A stretch of DNA of 64,000 bases, taken from positions 1 to 64,000 of the forward strand of contig NZ_JBMERR010000015.1 of the NCBI RefSeq assembly GCF_048820915.1, written 5' to 3'. The position numbers and the translations under genes were made by a program. This document shows positions 17,026 through 28,001 of this stretch, in pieces (positions within the stretch are counted from its first letter, which is position 1; every line of letters begins with the position of its first letter). The notes below the pieces were generated by a model, which was given only the letters and a program-made list of their open reading frames with translations, made no database searches and was not told the origin of the DNA. Source of the DNA: Cribrihabitans_A pelagius. GTDB lineage: Bacteria; Pseudomonadota; Alphaproteobacteria; Rhodobacterales; Rhodobacteraceae.

Positions 17026-17051
17026 CCGCCGCGGCGCAGGGGCCGCGGCGG
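17026..17051. terminator. Possible hairpin between the His-rich gene and holC
   Basis: The inverted repeat ccgccgcggc/gccgcggcgg has a short loop and lies between two convergent genes. It lacks a T-run, so rho-independent function is uncertain. Confidence 0.35.
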
Positions 17052-17054
17052 AGG

Positions 17055-17513
17055 TCATTTCTCGGCCTTCTTCTCCCAGCGGCCGGATTCCTCGGACCAG
17101 TATTGCGCCGCGCAGCCCGCGCCGGTCAGCGCCTTCCACTGGGCGCGGGCGTGATCCACCGCCTGCGGGTCGGTGCCGTCGAACAGGATGCAGACGCGCT
17201 CCAGCGCCTGCACTTCCTCAGCGGTGACGGCGGCGCCATCCACCGCCATCACGCAATCGGGGTTGTTGGCGGCCTCCGGCCCGCTTGTGAGCAGCACCGG
17301 CTGCCCGGCGTCATGGGGGCCGCCCGCGAGCCCGTGCGGCAGGAAGCTGTCCGCAGGACCCTGCCACAGCCGCTCGTCCAGCCAGGCCATGCGCTCTTCG
17401 CTCAAACCGCGCACCGCGATGCGCCAGCCCGCCGCGCGCGCCTTCTCCAGCAGCACCGGCAGGGTCTCCTCCAGCGGGCGGCGGGTGAGGTGGTAGAAAT
17501 AGGCAGCCCCCAT
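17055..17513 (-). CDS. holC: DNA polymerase III chi subunit
   Basis: A 152-residue protein. In the clamp-loader complex, chi links psi to single-strand binding protein. Family marks are FYHLTRRPLEETLPVLLEKA, RMAWLDERLW and PVLLTSG, and the C-terminal YWSEESGRWEKK resembles other alphaproteobacterial chi proteins. ATG 17513 is used because it begins MGAAYFYHL, eight bases after the pepA stop; the holC-pepA pairing is common in proteobacteria. Confidence 0.9.
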   Translation of the reverse strand: MGAAYFYHLTRRPLEETLPVLLEKARAAGWRIAVRGLSEERMAWLDERLWQGPADSFLPHGLAGGPHDAGQPVLLTSGPEAANNPDCVMAVDGAAVTAEEVQALERVCILFDGTDPQAVDHARAQWKALTGAGCAAQYWSEESGRWEKKAEK

Positions 17514-17520
17514 TGCCAGC

Positions 17521-18996
<1,476 letters not shown>

Positions 18997-19181
18997 TCTG
19001 GGCGCTCCTGTCGGGGTCTGGTGTTTTCTGGCGAAAGTGGTAGCGGCTGCGGCGGCGCTTGACCAGACCCGGCGCCGCCGGCGGCGAGGCGGGCAAGGCG
19101 CGGCGGAGATTGCAGTTTTCCCCGCCCGGCAAATCCACTAAGGTCCGGCGCAATCACTAACGGCAGGGTCCGGGGGATCGG

Positions 19182-20312
19182 GTGTCACGCTACGACAGAT
19201 ATGTGCTGTCCCAGTATCTGCTGTTCTTCAGCTTCTTTGCGCTGATTCTGGTAGCGGTGTTCTGGATCAACCGGGCGGTGGTGCTGTTTGACCGGCTGAT
19301 CGGCAACGGCCAGTCGGCGCTGGTGTTTCTGGAGTTCAGCGCGCTGGCGCTGCCGAACCTGATCCGCATGGTGCTGCCGATTGCGGTGTTTGGCGCCGCG
19401 GTCTGGGTGACCAACCGGCTGAATGGCGAAAGCGAGCTGACGGTGCTGCGCGCCACCGGCACCAGCCCCTGGCAGATGGCCCGGCCGGCGCTGGTTTTTG
19501 GGGTGCTGACCGCGCTGATGATGTCGGCGCTGACGCATTATCTGCTGCCCGCCTCGATCAACCAGCTGGAGGCGCGCGAAAGCGAGGTGGCGCGCAACGT
19601 GACCGCGCAGCTGCTCAGTGAGGGCGACTTTCTGCACCCGGCCCGGGGCGTCACCTTCTACATCCGCCAGATCGAGCCGGACGGCACCATGCGCGACGTC
19701 TTCCTGTCGGACCGGCGCGACCCCGCCACCGTCACCACCTACACCGGCGCGCGCGCCTTTCTGGTGCGCGACGGCGGCAAGGCGCATCTGATCATGGTGG
19801 ATGGCATGGCGCAGCGGCTCGACACCGAGTCGCAGCGGCTGTCGACCACGTTCTTTGCAGATTTTTCGTATGATATCAGCACATTGGCACAAAGCTCTGG
19901 CGCAGGCGCCCGTAACATCCGCGCCATTCCCAGCCACGAGCTGCTGCTTTCCCGCGACGCGGTCACCCAAAGCGACGGCCACAGCGCCGGGGCGCAGGCC
20001 GAGGAGCTGCACCTGCGCTTTGCCCGGGCGCTGGTCTGCGTCGCGGTGGCGCTGATCGGGTTTTCGGCGCTGATGCTGGGCACGTTTTCGCGGTTCGGCG
20101 TCTGGCGGCAGGCGCTCCTGGCCTTTGTGGTGCTGATCTTCATCGAAGGCATGCGCGGCGTCGTCTCGGAGCCGGTGCTGAAGGATCCGGGCCTGTGGCC
20201 GCTGATCTACCTGCCGACGCTTCTTGGCTTCGTTGTGGCGCTCGTGTTCCTGTTTCTGGCGTCACGGCCAAGGCGCACGCGCGCGGCGGCGGCGGCGGAG
20301 GCTGCGGCATGA
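19182..20312 (+). CDS. lptF: LPS export permease LptF
   Basis: A 376-residue YjgP/YjgQ-family permease. With LptG and the ATPase LptB it extracts lipopolysaccharide from the inner membrane. It has two N-terminal helices, a third near residue 100, a periplasmic beta-jellyroll (about 130-270) and three C-terminal helices. ELTVLRATGTSPW is the coupling-helix region that contacts LptB. The start is GTG 19182 (SRYDRYVLSQYLL), preceded by a GGGGGA stretch. The stop overlaps the lptG start by ATGA. It leads a tightly packed envelope operon. Confidence 0.95.
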   Translation: MSRYDRYVLSQYLLFFSFFALILVAVFWINRAVVLFDRLIGNGQSALVFLEFSALALPNLIRMVLPIAVFGAAVWVTNRLNGESELTVLRATGTSPWQMARPALVFGVLTALMMSALTHYLLPASINQLEARESEVARNVTAQLLSEGDFLHPARGVTFYIRQIEPDGTMRDVFLSDRRDPATVTTYTGARAFLVRDGGKAHLIMVDGMAQRLDTESQRLSTTFFADFSYDISTLAQSSGAGARNIRAIPSHELLLSRDAVTQSDGHSAGAQAEELHLRFARALVCVAVALIGFSALMLGTFSRFGVWRQALLAFVVLIFIEGMRGVVSEPVLKDPGLWPLIYLPTLLGFVVALVFLFLASRPRRTRAAAAAEAAA

Positions 20313-21412
20313 AGCTCGATTTCTACTACGCGCGCCGTTTCCTGCAGTGGTTTCTGGTGATCTGCGGCGTCCTGATGACGCTGGTGATCCTCATTGACCT
20401 CAACGAGCAGATCCGCCGTTTCGAAGGCCAGGACCTGAGCGCGGGGCAGCTGATCGGGCTCACCCTGCTCAACACGCCCGCGGCGCTGAGCGAGTTCCTG
20501 CCGCTGATCATGATCCTCACCACCATCGTGCTGTTTGTGGGCCTCGCCCGCAGCAGCGAGCTGGTGGTGACCCGCGCCATCGGCCGCTCCGGCATCCGGG
20601 TGCTGGCGGCGCCGGTGCTGGTGGCGGCGCTGGTCGGCGGGCTGGCGGTGGTGATGCTAAACCCGATCGTGGCGGCGACCTCGAACCGGTTCCAGGACCT
20701 GTCGGAGACCTACCGCAGCGGCGGCGCCTCGGCCCTGTCGCTGAGCAGCGAGGGCCTTTGGCTGCGCCAGGGGGGCTTGCGCGGCCAATCGGTGATCCAT
20801 GCCGCAGGCTACAGCGGCGATGCCGCCGAGATCATCCTGCACGACGTGACCATCCACACCTACACGCAGTCCGCAGGGCCGGTGCGCCGGATCACCGCCG
20901 AGAGCGCGCAGCTTGATGGCGCGGCCTGGGTGCTGAGAAACGCCAAGACCTGGCCGCTGGCGGCGGGGATCAACCCGGAAAGCGGCGCTGCGGAACTGGA
21001 CGAGCTGCGCCTGCCGACCACGCTCACCACCGACCGCATCCGCGACACGCTGGGCACCGCGCGGGGGATCTCGATCTACGATATTCCGGAAACCATCCGC
21101 GAGCTGTCGGCTGCGGGCTTCACCACCAAGCGCTACGAAGTCTGGTACCAGGCCGAGCTGGCCCGGCCGCTGTTCCTGATCGCGATGGTGCTGGTGGGCG
21201 CGGCCTTCACCATGCGCCATACGCGCTTTGGCGGCACCGGGCTGGCCGTGCTGATGGCGGTGCTCCTGGGCTTTGGGCTTTATTTCATCCGCAATTTCGC
21301 GCAGATCCTCGGCGAAAACGGGCAGATCCCGGTGGCGCTTGCCGCCTGGGCCCCGCCGATCTCTGGCATTTTGTTGACTTTGGGACTGCTTTTACATGCC
21401 GAAGACGGGTAA
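20309..21412 (+). CDS. lptG: LPS export permease LptG
   Basis: A 367-residue partner of LptF with the same six-helix and jellyroll layout. It opens MKLDFYYARRFLQWFL. The coupling region reads ELVVTRAIGRSGIRVLA, and the final helices include MVLVGAAFTMRHTR. ATG overlaps the lptF stop, and the 3' end overlaps lptD by 17 bases, so the transport genes are made from one message. Confidence 0.95.
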   Translation: MKLDFYYARRFLQWFLVICGVLMTLVILIDLNEQIRRFEGQDLSAGQLIGLTLLNTPAALSEFLPLIMILTTIVLFVGLARSSELVVTRAIGRSGIRVLAAPVLVAALVGGLAVVMLNPIVAATSNRFQDLSETYRSGGASALSLSSEGLWLRQGGLRGQSVIHAAGYSGDAAEIILHDVTIHTYTQSAGPVRRITAESAQLDGAAWVLRNAKTWPLAAGINPESGAAELDELRLPTTLTTDRIRDTLGTARGISIYDIPETIRELSAAGFTTKRYEVWYQAELARPLFLIAMVLVGAAFTMRHTRFGGTGLAVLMAVLLGFGLYFIRNFAQILGENGQIPVALAAWAPPISGILLTLGLLLHAEDG

Positions 21413-23585
21413 CCTGCGCCGCGCGCTGCTTCTTTCCGCCGTGCTGCCCTGGATGGCGCTGGCCTGGGCGCCCGCCACGGCGCAGGCCCAGGCACAGGCA
21501 CAGGCCGCGCCGCGGGCCGAAGACGGCCCGGCAACACTGGTCGCCGATCAGGTCTTCATCACGCCTGAGCGCCAGCTGGTGGCCGAAGGCAACGTCGAGG
21601 CCTTCCAGGGCGATATCCGGCTCAGGGCCGAAAAGATCACCTTCGACCAGAGCACTGGCGCGCTGAAGATCGAGGGCCCGATCCGCATCGACCAGGGCGG
21701 CGAATTCACCATCCTCGCCAGCGCCGCCGAGCTGGACCGCAGCCTGCGCGACGGGATCCTGTCGGGCGCGCGCATGGTGTTCCAGCAGCAGGTGCAACTG
21801 GCCTCGCTGCAGATGACCCGGGTGAGCGGCCGCTATACCCAGCTCTACAAGACCGCCGTCACCTCCTGCCATGTCTGCGAGGACGGCCGCCCGCCGCTCT
21901 GGCAGATCCGCGCCGAGCGGGTGACCCACGACCAAGAGGAGCAGCAGCTCTATTTCGAGAACGCGCAGCTCAGGGTGCTGGACGTGCCGGTCTTCTACTT
22001 TCCCGCGATCCGCCTGCCCGATCCCTCGCTGGAGCGTGCCAGCGGCTTTCTGATCCCCTCGCTGCGCACCACCTCGAACCTCGCAACCGGGCTGAAGGTA
22101 CCCTATTTCTTCACCCTTGGCCCGCACCGCGACCTGACGCTGGAACCCTACCTGTCGTCCAAGACACGCACCCTGGGCGCCCGCTACCGCCAGGCCTTCC
22201 GCAATGGCAGCATTGAGCTGAACGGCGCCTACACCCGCGACGACCTGCGCCCGGACGAGGGCCGCGGCTACCTGTTTGCCGACGGCGCCTTTGCATTGCG
22301 GCGCGGCTACAGCCTCGACCTCCACCTAAAGACTGTTTCGGACGACGCCTACCTTGCGGATTACGGCCTGCCCGACCTCGACCGGGTGCGCTCAAAAGCG
22401 GTGCTGGCCAAGGCGGACCGGGACCAGCTGTTCCGCGCCTCGCTCAACCACTTCAAGACCCTGCGCGACAGCGAGGAGCAGGACCTGATCCCGTCGGCCA
22501 TCGCCGATGTCTTCCTGCAGCGGCGCTACCTGCGCGGCGGCGGCGAGCTGCGGACGACACTGGAGGGCCACGGCCACCGCCGCGAGTCCGGGCTGGATGC
22601 CACGCAAAACGCCAGCAACGGCCGCGACCTCGCCCGGCTCTCCGCCGATGTGGGCTGGCACCGGAGCTGGCAGACCCCCGGCGGCGTGCTGGCGGAATGG
22701 GAAACCGGCATCGCGGCCGATGCCTTCAACACCTATGACGACGATGTCTTCACCGGCAAGGAGAGCCGCCTGACGCCGCGCATCGCGCTTACCCTGCGCC
22801 TGCCGATGCAGCGGCCGGAGGGCGGCGGCGCGGTGCAATACCTGGAGCCGATCGCCCAGATTGCCTGGCGCGGCAGCGGCGGCGACACGGTGCCAAGCGA
22901 GGAGAGCCGCTTTGTCGAGTTCGACCAGGGCAACCTGCTGTCCCTGTCGCGTTTTCCGGCCACCGACGCGCGCGAGGAAGGGCTGACGCTGGTCTATGGC
23001 GCCAACTGGGCGCGCTATGCCGCCCGCGGCTGGCAAGCCTTCGCCACCGCGGGACAGGTGCTGCGCCACAACGGCGATGATCGCTTCACCAAAAGCTCCG
23101 GGCTTGGCGGCAGCTCTTCGGACATCCTGTTGGCCGGGCAGCTGCGCTACGGCCAGGACCTGGCTCTCACCGCGCGCGGGCTGCTGAGCGGCTCGGCAAA
23201 TTTCTCCAAGGCTGAATTCCGCGGCGACTGGCGCACCGAGCGGGTGAACCTCACCGGCAGCTACCTGTGGCTTGGCACCGACCCGGAGGAGGACCGCAGC
23301 GAGGAGACCTCGGAAATGTGGTTCGACGGCAGCTACGACATCAACCCCAGCTGGTCGGCCAGCGCCCGGCTGCGCTATGACATCTCGGACGGGCGCGCGA
23401 CACGGGCCGGGGTCGGCGTCGCCTACAGCACCGAATGCGTGACGGTCGACCTTTCGGTCAACCGCCGCTATACCTCGACAACAAGTGTTGAGCCGGCAAC
23501 GGATTTCGGCTTTACCATCTCGCTCAACGGCTTTTCCGTGAAGAGCGGCAGCAAACAGTACAGGCGGACATGCAGCAAGACGTGA
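21396..23585 (+). CDS. lptD: LPS-assembly outer-membrane protein LptD
   Basis: A 729-residue protein that inserts lipopolysaccharide into the outer leaflet together with LptE. It has a signal peptide (about 1-32, ending ATAQAQ) and an LptA/OstA-like jellyroll (about 45-140). The large C-terminal barrel has many Tyr/Arg/Asp-rich strands. Cysteines in TSCHVCEDG, in STECVTV and near the C-terminus could form the disulfides that gate LptD function in E. coli; the pairing here is inference. The start lies inside the lptG tail, and the stop overlaps surA by 16 bases. Confidence 0.95.
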   Translation: MPKTGNLRRALLLSAVLPWMALAWAPATAQAQAQAQAAPRAEDGPATLVADQVFITPERQLVAEGNVEAFQGDIRLRAEKITFDQSTGALKIEGPIRIDQGGEFTILASAAELDRSLRDGILSGARMVFQQQVQLASLQMTRVSGRYTQLYKTAVTSCHVCEDGRPPLWQIRAERVTHDQEEQQLYFENAQLRVLDVPVFYFPAIRLPDPSLERASGFLIPSLRTTSNLATGLKVPYFFTLGPHRDLTLEPYLSSKTRTLGARYRQAFRNGSIELNGAYTRDDLRPDEGRGYLFADGAFALRRGYSLDLHLKTVSDDAYLADYGLPDLDRVRSKAVLAKADRDQLFRASLNHFKTLRDSEEQDLIPSAIADVFLQRRYLRGGGELRTTLEGHGHRRESGLDATQNASNGRDLARLSADVGWHRSWQTPGGVLAEWETGIAADAFNTYDDDVFTGKESRLTPRIALTLRLPMQRPEGGGAVQYLEPIAQIAWRGSGGDTVPSEESRFVEFDQGNLLSLSRFPATDAREEGLTLVYGANWARYAARGWQAFATAGQVLRHNGDDRFTKSSGLGGSSSDILLAGQLRYGQDLALTARGLLSGSANFSKAEFRGDWRTERVNLTGSYLWLGTDPEEDRSEETSEMWFDGSYDINPSWSASARLRYDISDGRATRAGVGVAYSTECVTVDLSVNRRYTSTTSVEPATDFGFTISLNGFSVKSGSKQYRRTCSKT

Positions 23586-24865
23586 AAATCCCGAACCCGG
23601 CCCGTATGCTTTCCGGTGTGCTTTCCGGTGTTCTCTCCCGTGGTTCTTCCGCGGCGCTGAACGGCTGCGCCGCGCTGGTGCTGGCGGCGGGCCTCAACTG
23701 GACCGCCCTGCCCGCAGGCGCGCAGAACCTCTTTGCCCCGGCGGTCATGGTCAATGACGACGTGATCACCCGCTACGAACTGGAACAGCGCGCGCGCTTC
23801 CAATCGGCGCTGCGGGTGCCCGGCGACCCGTTGGAGACCGCACGCGAGGAGCTGATCAACGACCGGCTCAAGCTGATCGCGATGGAAGAGGCGGGCATCG
23901 TCCCCACCGAAGAGGAAATCGTCGCCGGGATGGAGGAGCTTGCGGGCCGCGCCAACCTGTCGCTCGACGAGTTCCTGGCGGTGCTGCAGCAAAACGGTGT
24001 GGCCCGCGAAACCCTGCGCGACTTTGCCAAGGCCGGCATCGGCTGGCGCGAGTTCTCCCGCGCCCGCTTCCTGTCGCGCGCGCGCCCCACGCCGGAAGAG
24101 ATCGACCGCGCCATGGGCACCGCGGGCAGCGGCAGTGTCGAGGTGCTGTTGAGCGAGTTCATCCTGCCGCTCACCCAGCAGAGCGCGGCCCAGGTCGAGG
24201 AACTGATCGAACAGGTGGCCAAACTGAAGAGCTACGAGAGCTTCTCGGCCGCCGCCACGCAGTACAGTGCGGCCGGCAGCCGCGAGCAGGGCGGCCGCCT
24301 GCCCTGGATGCCGCTCACCAAGCTGCCGCCGCAGCTGCAGGAGGTGGTGCTGGCGCTGGACCCGGGCGAGATTTCGGAGCCGGTGCCGCTGCAGGGCGCG
24401 GTGGCGCTGTTCCAGATGCGCGGTGTGCGCGAGGCGGCGGGCGCGGCACCGCGCTATTCGGCGATCGAATACGCCACCTATTACATCTCCGGCGGCCGCA
24501 GCCCGGAGGCGCTTGCCGCCGCGGCGCAGGTGGCGGCCCGCGCCGACCAATGCGAGGATTTCTACGGCATCGCCAAGGAACAGGACCCCTCGGTGCTGGA
24601 GATCCAGAGCCAGCCGCCTGCCGGGATCCCGCAGGACGTCGCACTGGAGCTGGCCAAGCTGGACCCGGGCGAGACCTCCGTTACCCTGACCCGCAACAAT
24701 GGGCAGACGCTGATGATGCTGATGCTGTGCGGCCGCACTGCCGAGCTGGGTGAAGGCGGCACCCGCGAGAATGTCGCCAATGCGCTCACCCAGCAGCGCA
24801 TGGCCGCCTTCACCGAAAGCTACCTGGAACAGCTGAAGGCCGATGCGCGGATCGTGGTGAAATGA
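23570..24865 (+). CDS. surA: Periplasmic chaperone/peptidyl-prolyl isomerase SurA
   Basis: A 431-residue SurA-family protein that escorts outer-membrane barrels such as LptD through the periplasm. A signal sequence spans about 1-55, with an unusually long N-region before the hydrophobic core ALVLAAGLNWTALPAG. The SurA N-domain begins MVNDDVITRYELEQRARF, and one parvulin-like domain (about 170-285) includes SREQGGRLPWM. A second parvulin region is degenerate. It starts within lptD and shares ATGA with pdxA, so it belongs to the same operon. Confidence 0.93.
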   Translation: MQQDVKIPNPARMLSGVLSGVLSRGSSAALNGCAALVLAAGLNWTALPAGAQNLFAPAVMVNDDVITRYELEQRARFQSALRVPGDPLETAREELINDRLKLIAMEEAGIVPTEEEIVAGMEELAGRANLSLDEFLAVLQQNGVARETLRDFAKAGIGWREFSRARFLSRARPTPEEIDRAMGTAGSGSVEVLLSEFILPLTQQSAAQVEELIEQVAKLKSYESFSAAATQYSAAGSREQGGRLPWMPLTKLPPQLQEVVLALDPGEISEPVPLQGAVALFQMRGVREAAGAAPRYSAIEYATYYISGGRSPEALAAAAQVAARADQCEDFYGIAKEQDPSVLEIQSQPPAGIPQDVALELAKLDPGETSVTLTRNNGQTLMMLMLCGRTAELGEGGTRENVANALTQQRMAAFTESYLEQLKADARIVVK

Positions 24866-25833
24866 GCCCCGCCGCGCCGGTTGCGCTGAGCTGCGGCGAG
24901 CCGGGGGGCATCGGCCCCGAAATCGCGGCCAAGGCGTGGGAGGAACTGCGCGAAAGCCTGCCGTTCTTCTGGATCGGCGATCCGCGCCACCTGCCCGCGG
25001 GCACGCCGGTGAAGGAAATCTCCGCCCCGGGGGAAGCCGTGACCGCCTGTGCCGCAGCGCTGCCGGTACTGCCGCTGCAGTTTGACGGCGGCACCGCGAA
25101 GGGCGCGGCCGATCCGAAAAACGCCGCAGGCGTGATCCGCGCGATCGAGACCGCGGTGCAGCTGGTGCAGGCGGGCAAGGCCTCGGCTCTCTGCACCGCG
25201 CCGATCCACAAGAAGGCGCTGATCGACGGCGCGGGCTTCGCCTTTCCCGGCCATACCGAGTTCCTCGCCCATCTCGCAGGCGGCGCGCGGGTGGTGATGA
25301 TGCTGGCGAGCCAGCAATTGCGGGTGGTGCCCGCCACCATCCATATCGCGCTGAAGGACGTGCCCAAGGTGCTGACTCCAGCGCTGCTGCGCCAAACCAT
25401 CGAGATCACCGCCGCAGGCCTGCGCCAGCAGTTCGGCATCGCCCAGCCGCGCATCGCGGTGGCGGGCCTCAACCCCCACGCGGGCGAAGGCGGCGCCATG
25501 GGCAGCGAGGAACGGGACTGGATCGCCGGGCTGATCGCGGACATGCAGGGCGAGGGCCACGCTCTCACCGGTCCGCATCCGGGCGATACGCTGTTCCACG
25601 CCGCCGCCCGCGCGCGTTATGACGCCGCCGTCTGCATGTATCACGACCAGGCGCTGATCCCGATCAAGACGCTGGATTTCGACCGCGGCGTCAACGTGAC
25701 GCTGGGCCTGCCCTTTATCCGCACCTCGCCCGACCACGGCACCGCCTTCGACATTGCAGGCACCGGCCGGGCCAGCCCTGCCAGTCTGATCGAGGCGCTT
25801 AAGCTTGCCCAAGGGATGGCCGCCGGCTCTTGA
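24862..25833 (+). CDS. pdxA: 4-hydroxythreonine-4-phosphate dehydrogenase
   Basis: A 323-residue NAD-dependent enzyme of vitamin B6 synthesis that oxidises 4-phosphohydroxy-threonine ahead of PdxJ. Family motifs are SCGEPGGIGPEIAAKAWEE, TAPIHKKAL, FPGHTEFLA (metal-binding His), LNPHAGEGG, MYHDQALIPIKTL and RTSPDHGTAFDIAG. ATG overlaps the surA stop. The surA-pdxA-rsmA order is also seen in E. coli. Confidence 0.97.
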   Translation: MSPAAPVALSCGEPGGIGPEIAAKAWEELRESLPFFWIGDPRHLPAGTPVKEISAPGEAVTACAAALPVLPLQFDGGTAKGAADPKNAAGVIRAIETAVQLVQAGKASALCTAPIHKKALIDGAGFAFPGHTEFLAHLAGGARVVMMLASQQLRVVPATIHIALKDVPKVLTPALLRQTIEITAAGLRQQFGIAQPRIAVAGLNPHAGEGGAMGSEERDWIAGLIADMQGEGHALTGPHPGDTLFHAAARARYDAAVCMYHDQALIPIKTLDFDRGVNVTLGLPFIRTSPDHGTAFDIAGTGRASPASLIEALKLAQGMAAGS

Positions 25834-25866
25834 CGCTTCTTCTGGCTGGAAATATCCCCGCCGCAG
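25834..25866 (-). repeat. Copy of a dispersed gene-end motif
   Basis: Read on the minus strand this is ggggatatttccagccagaa followed by gaagcg. It belongs to a recurring pattern (gagkatwtt, then a short GC run, then agaaga) that also appears near 35624, 35697, 44570 and 53351, always within 200 bases after a gene. Confidence 0.55.
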
Positions 25867-25917
25867 GCCTGAAATCTCTGGCGCATTGCCCGCGCCCTGC
25901 CCCGAGGTATCCGTGAC

Positions 25918-26763
25918 ATGAGCGCCATCGACTCCCTGCCCCCCCTGCGCGAGGTGATCGCGGCGCATCAGCTGTCGGCGCGCAAGTCGCTGGGGCAGAA
26001 CTTCCTGCTGGATCTGAACCTCACCGCCAAGATCGCGCGCCAGGCCGGGGATCTGACCGGCTGCGACGTGCTGGAAATAGGCCCCGGCCCCGGCGGGCTC
26101 ACCCGCGGATTGCTGGCCGAAGGCGCGCGGCGGGTGCTGGCCGTAGAGAAGGACAGCCGCTGCCTGCCCGCATTGCAGGAGATTGCAGAGGCCTATCCGG
26201 GGCAGCTCGACGTGATCAACGGCGACGCGCTGGAGATCGACCCGCTGGCGCATCTGACACCGCCGATCCGGATCGCCGCCAACCTGCCCTACAACGTCGG
26301 CACCGAGCTGCTGGTGCGCTGGCTCACGCCGCAGGTCTGGCCGCCGTTCTGGCAGAGCCTCACGCTGATGTTCCAGCGCGAGGTGGCCGAACGCATCGTG
26401 GCGCAGCCCGGCTCCAAAGCCTATGGGCGGCTGGCGCTTCTGGCGCAATGGCGGGCGGAGGCGCGGATCGTCATGTCGCTGCCCCCCGGTGCCTTCACGC
26501 CGCCGCCCAAGGTGTCCAGTGCAGTGGTGCATCTGGAGGCGCTGCCCGAACCGCGCTACCCGGCCGATGCCGCCACGCTGAGCCGGGTAGTGGCGGCGGC
26601 CTTCAACCAGCGCCGCAAGATGCTGCGCGCGGCGCTGAAAGGGGTGTCGCCCGATATCGAGGCGCATCTGGCCGCGGCCGGCATTCCCGCGACCGAGCGC
26701 GCCGAGCAGGTGGATCTGGAGGCCTTCTGCGCCCTCGCCCGCTCGCTGAAAGGCGCGGACTGA
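25918..26763 (+). CDS. rsmA: 16S rRNA A1518/A1519 dimethyltransferase
   Basis: A 281-residue SAM-dependent enzyme (KsgA) that dimethylates two adjacent adenines in the 3' hairpin of 16S rRNA late in 30S assembly. Motifs are KSLGQNFLLD at the start, VLEIGPGPGGLTRGL for SAM binding, and the catalytic loop NLPYNVGTELL. FNQRRKMLRAAL lies in the C-terminal helical domain. It follows pdxA after 84 bases that contain a copy of a recurring intergenic motif. Confidence 0.97.
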   Translation: MSAIDSLPPLREVIAAHQLSARKSLGQNFLLDLNLTAKIARQAGDLTGCDVLEIGPGPGGLTRGLLAEGARRVLAVEKDSRCLPALQEIAEAYPGQLDVINGDALEIDPLAHLTPPIRIAANLPYNVGTELLVRWLTPQVWPPFWQSLTLMFQREVAERIVAQPGSKAYGRLALLAQWRAEARIVMSLPPGAFTPPPKVSSAVVHLEALPEPRYPADAATLSRVVAAAFNQRRKMLRAALKGVSPDIEAHLAAAGIPATERAEQVDLEAFCALARSLKGAD

Positions 26764-26893
26764 GGAACCGCCTTATCTGCCGCGCCGCACACGGCTTTCA
26801 TGGCAGATCGCCGCAGCAGACCGGGTTTCAGCTATAAGACGGCTCTGCAAACAGCGCTGGTCCGTGTCTGAGAGGGCCGCGATTGCCCCCGGG

Positions 26894-27033
26894 CGGTGAG
26901 CCGCGCATTACCGGCGCGCGGGGGCGGCCCTGACGGGCGTGACTGGCATTTTTTCCGGCCAAACCCTTGCTTCCCACCCAGCTGGCATCCAGCCTCGCCA
27001 GATCGCCGCCGCGCGCCGGTAATGCGCGGCGGC
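26894..27033. repeat. Dispersed inverted-repeat element, copy 1
   Basis: A 22-base arm at 26900-26921 (begins gccgcgcattaccggc) is matched exactly by its reverse complement at 27009-27030. About 87 bases lie between, including ctggcattttttccggcc and cagcctcgccagatcgccgc. A second, diverged copy lies at 38203-38354. The structure resembles a MITE-like element or a repeated hairpin RNA. No ORF in it is convincing. The remaining sequence between rsmA (ends 26763) and 27126 shows nothing else. Confidence 0.85.
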
Positions 27034-27125
27034 CTGCCGGTGTTGTCCAACGCCGGAGGGTGCCGCAAGCGGGCCAATTTGCTGCGCGGGGAGACCCGGC
27101 AGCACGATAAGTGGACACGGCATAG

Positions 27126-27164
27126 CAAAACCCCCGGGCCGCTTCCGGCACCGGGGTTTTTTCT
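27126..27164. terminator. Terminator of the DUF4167 gene
   Basis: aaaaccccc ... ccggggtttttt forms a stem with A- and T-tracts on opposite sides, 60 bases after the stop of the leftward DUF4167 gene. It would also stop rightward transcription from rsmA. Confidence 0.75.
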
Positions 27165-27224
27165 GTTTCAGGACCTCAACCTGCCGGCCTGCGCCGCTGC
27201 AATCCGGCCGCGGCAGCAGAGCCG

Positions 27225-28001
27225 TTACTCCGCCGCTTCAGCGCCCTCGGCCGGTTTCGCCTTGGGCTTGGCCTTGGCGCGCGAGCGGGTGGTCTTTTTC
27301 GGCTTGGGCTCGGCTGCGGCTTCGCCCTCCGTGCCGGACTGGTCCGCGCTGTTGTCAGCCTTGGTTTCGCCGCTGCTGGCGGCTTCGCCGTCCTGCGCCG
27401 CTTTCCCGCTGTCCTGCTTTTCGGCAGCCGGTTTACGGCTGCGCGGTTTGCGGGCGGGCGATTTCCGCGCCGGCGGCTCGTCCGCCCCGCCCGCCTGGCT
27501 TTCGGGGGTCTCCACCAGGCCGCTGTCGCCGTTGCCGTTGCCGTCGCGCAGGTCCAGCACGTCCGGCTCCGACGTGCCGGCGGCGGGGGCCGTCGCGGGC
27601 TCCGACGGGGCTTGTGCGGGCGGCTGCGCCTGGGCGGGCTTGGCCTGGGCGGACTCGCGCTCCTGGCGTTCCAGCCGCTCGCTGCGCTCTCGGTCGCGTT
27701 CAGCCTGGCGCTCGCGGTTCTGGCGTTCCTGGTCCTCGCGGCGCGCATCGATTTCCCGCTGCGCCTCGTTCAGCATTCGCAAGTAATGCTCGGCGTGCTG
27801 CTGGAAATTTTCGGTCGCAACGCGGTCGTTGGCCAGCTGCGCGTCGCGGGCGAGCTGGTTGTATTTGTCAATGATCTGCTGCGGAGTTCCGCGCACCTTG
27901 CCCTCGGGACCGGAGCTGTCGAACACGCGGTTGACAACATTTGCCCCGTTCGGGCGGTTCCGGTTTGACTTGGAACGTGAACGTGATTTGGATGATCTCA
28001 T
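27225..28001 (-). CDS. DUF4167 domain protein with a disordered charged tail
   Basis: A 258-residue protein. The N-terminal DUF4167 domain (about 1-85) reads SNRNRPNGANVVNRVFDSS, then GTPQQIIDKYNQLARDA, then NFQQHAEHYLRMLNE, and is very conserved in alphaproteobacteria. A Glu/Arg-rich coil (about 85-115) and an Ala/Pro/Lys-rich low-complexity tail follow. The basic start suggests nucleic-acid binding, but no function is established. It lies downstream of prfA and prmC in the same direction, a common neighbourhood. Confidence 0.9.
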   Translation of the reverse strand: MRSSKSRSRSKSNRNRPNGANVVNRVFDSSGPEGKVRGTPQQIIDKYNQLARDAQLANDRVATENFQQHAEHYLRMLNEAQREIDARREDQERQNRERQAERDRERSERLERQERESAQAKPAQAQPPAQAPSEPATAPAAGTSEPDVLDLRDGNGNGDSGLVETPESQAGGADEPPARKSPARKPRSRKPAAEKQDSGKAAQDGEAASSGETKADNSADQSGTEGEAAAEPKPKKTTRSRAKAKPKAKPAEGAEAAE

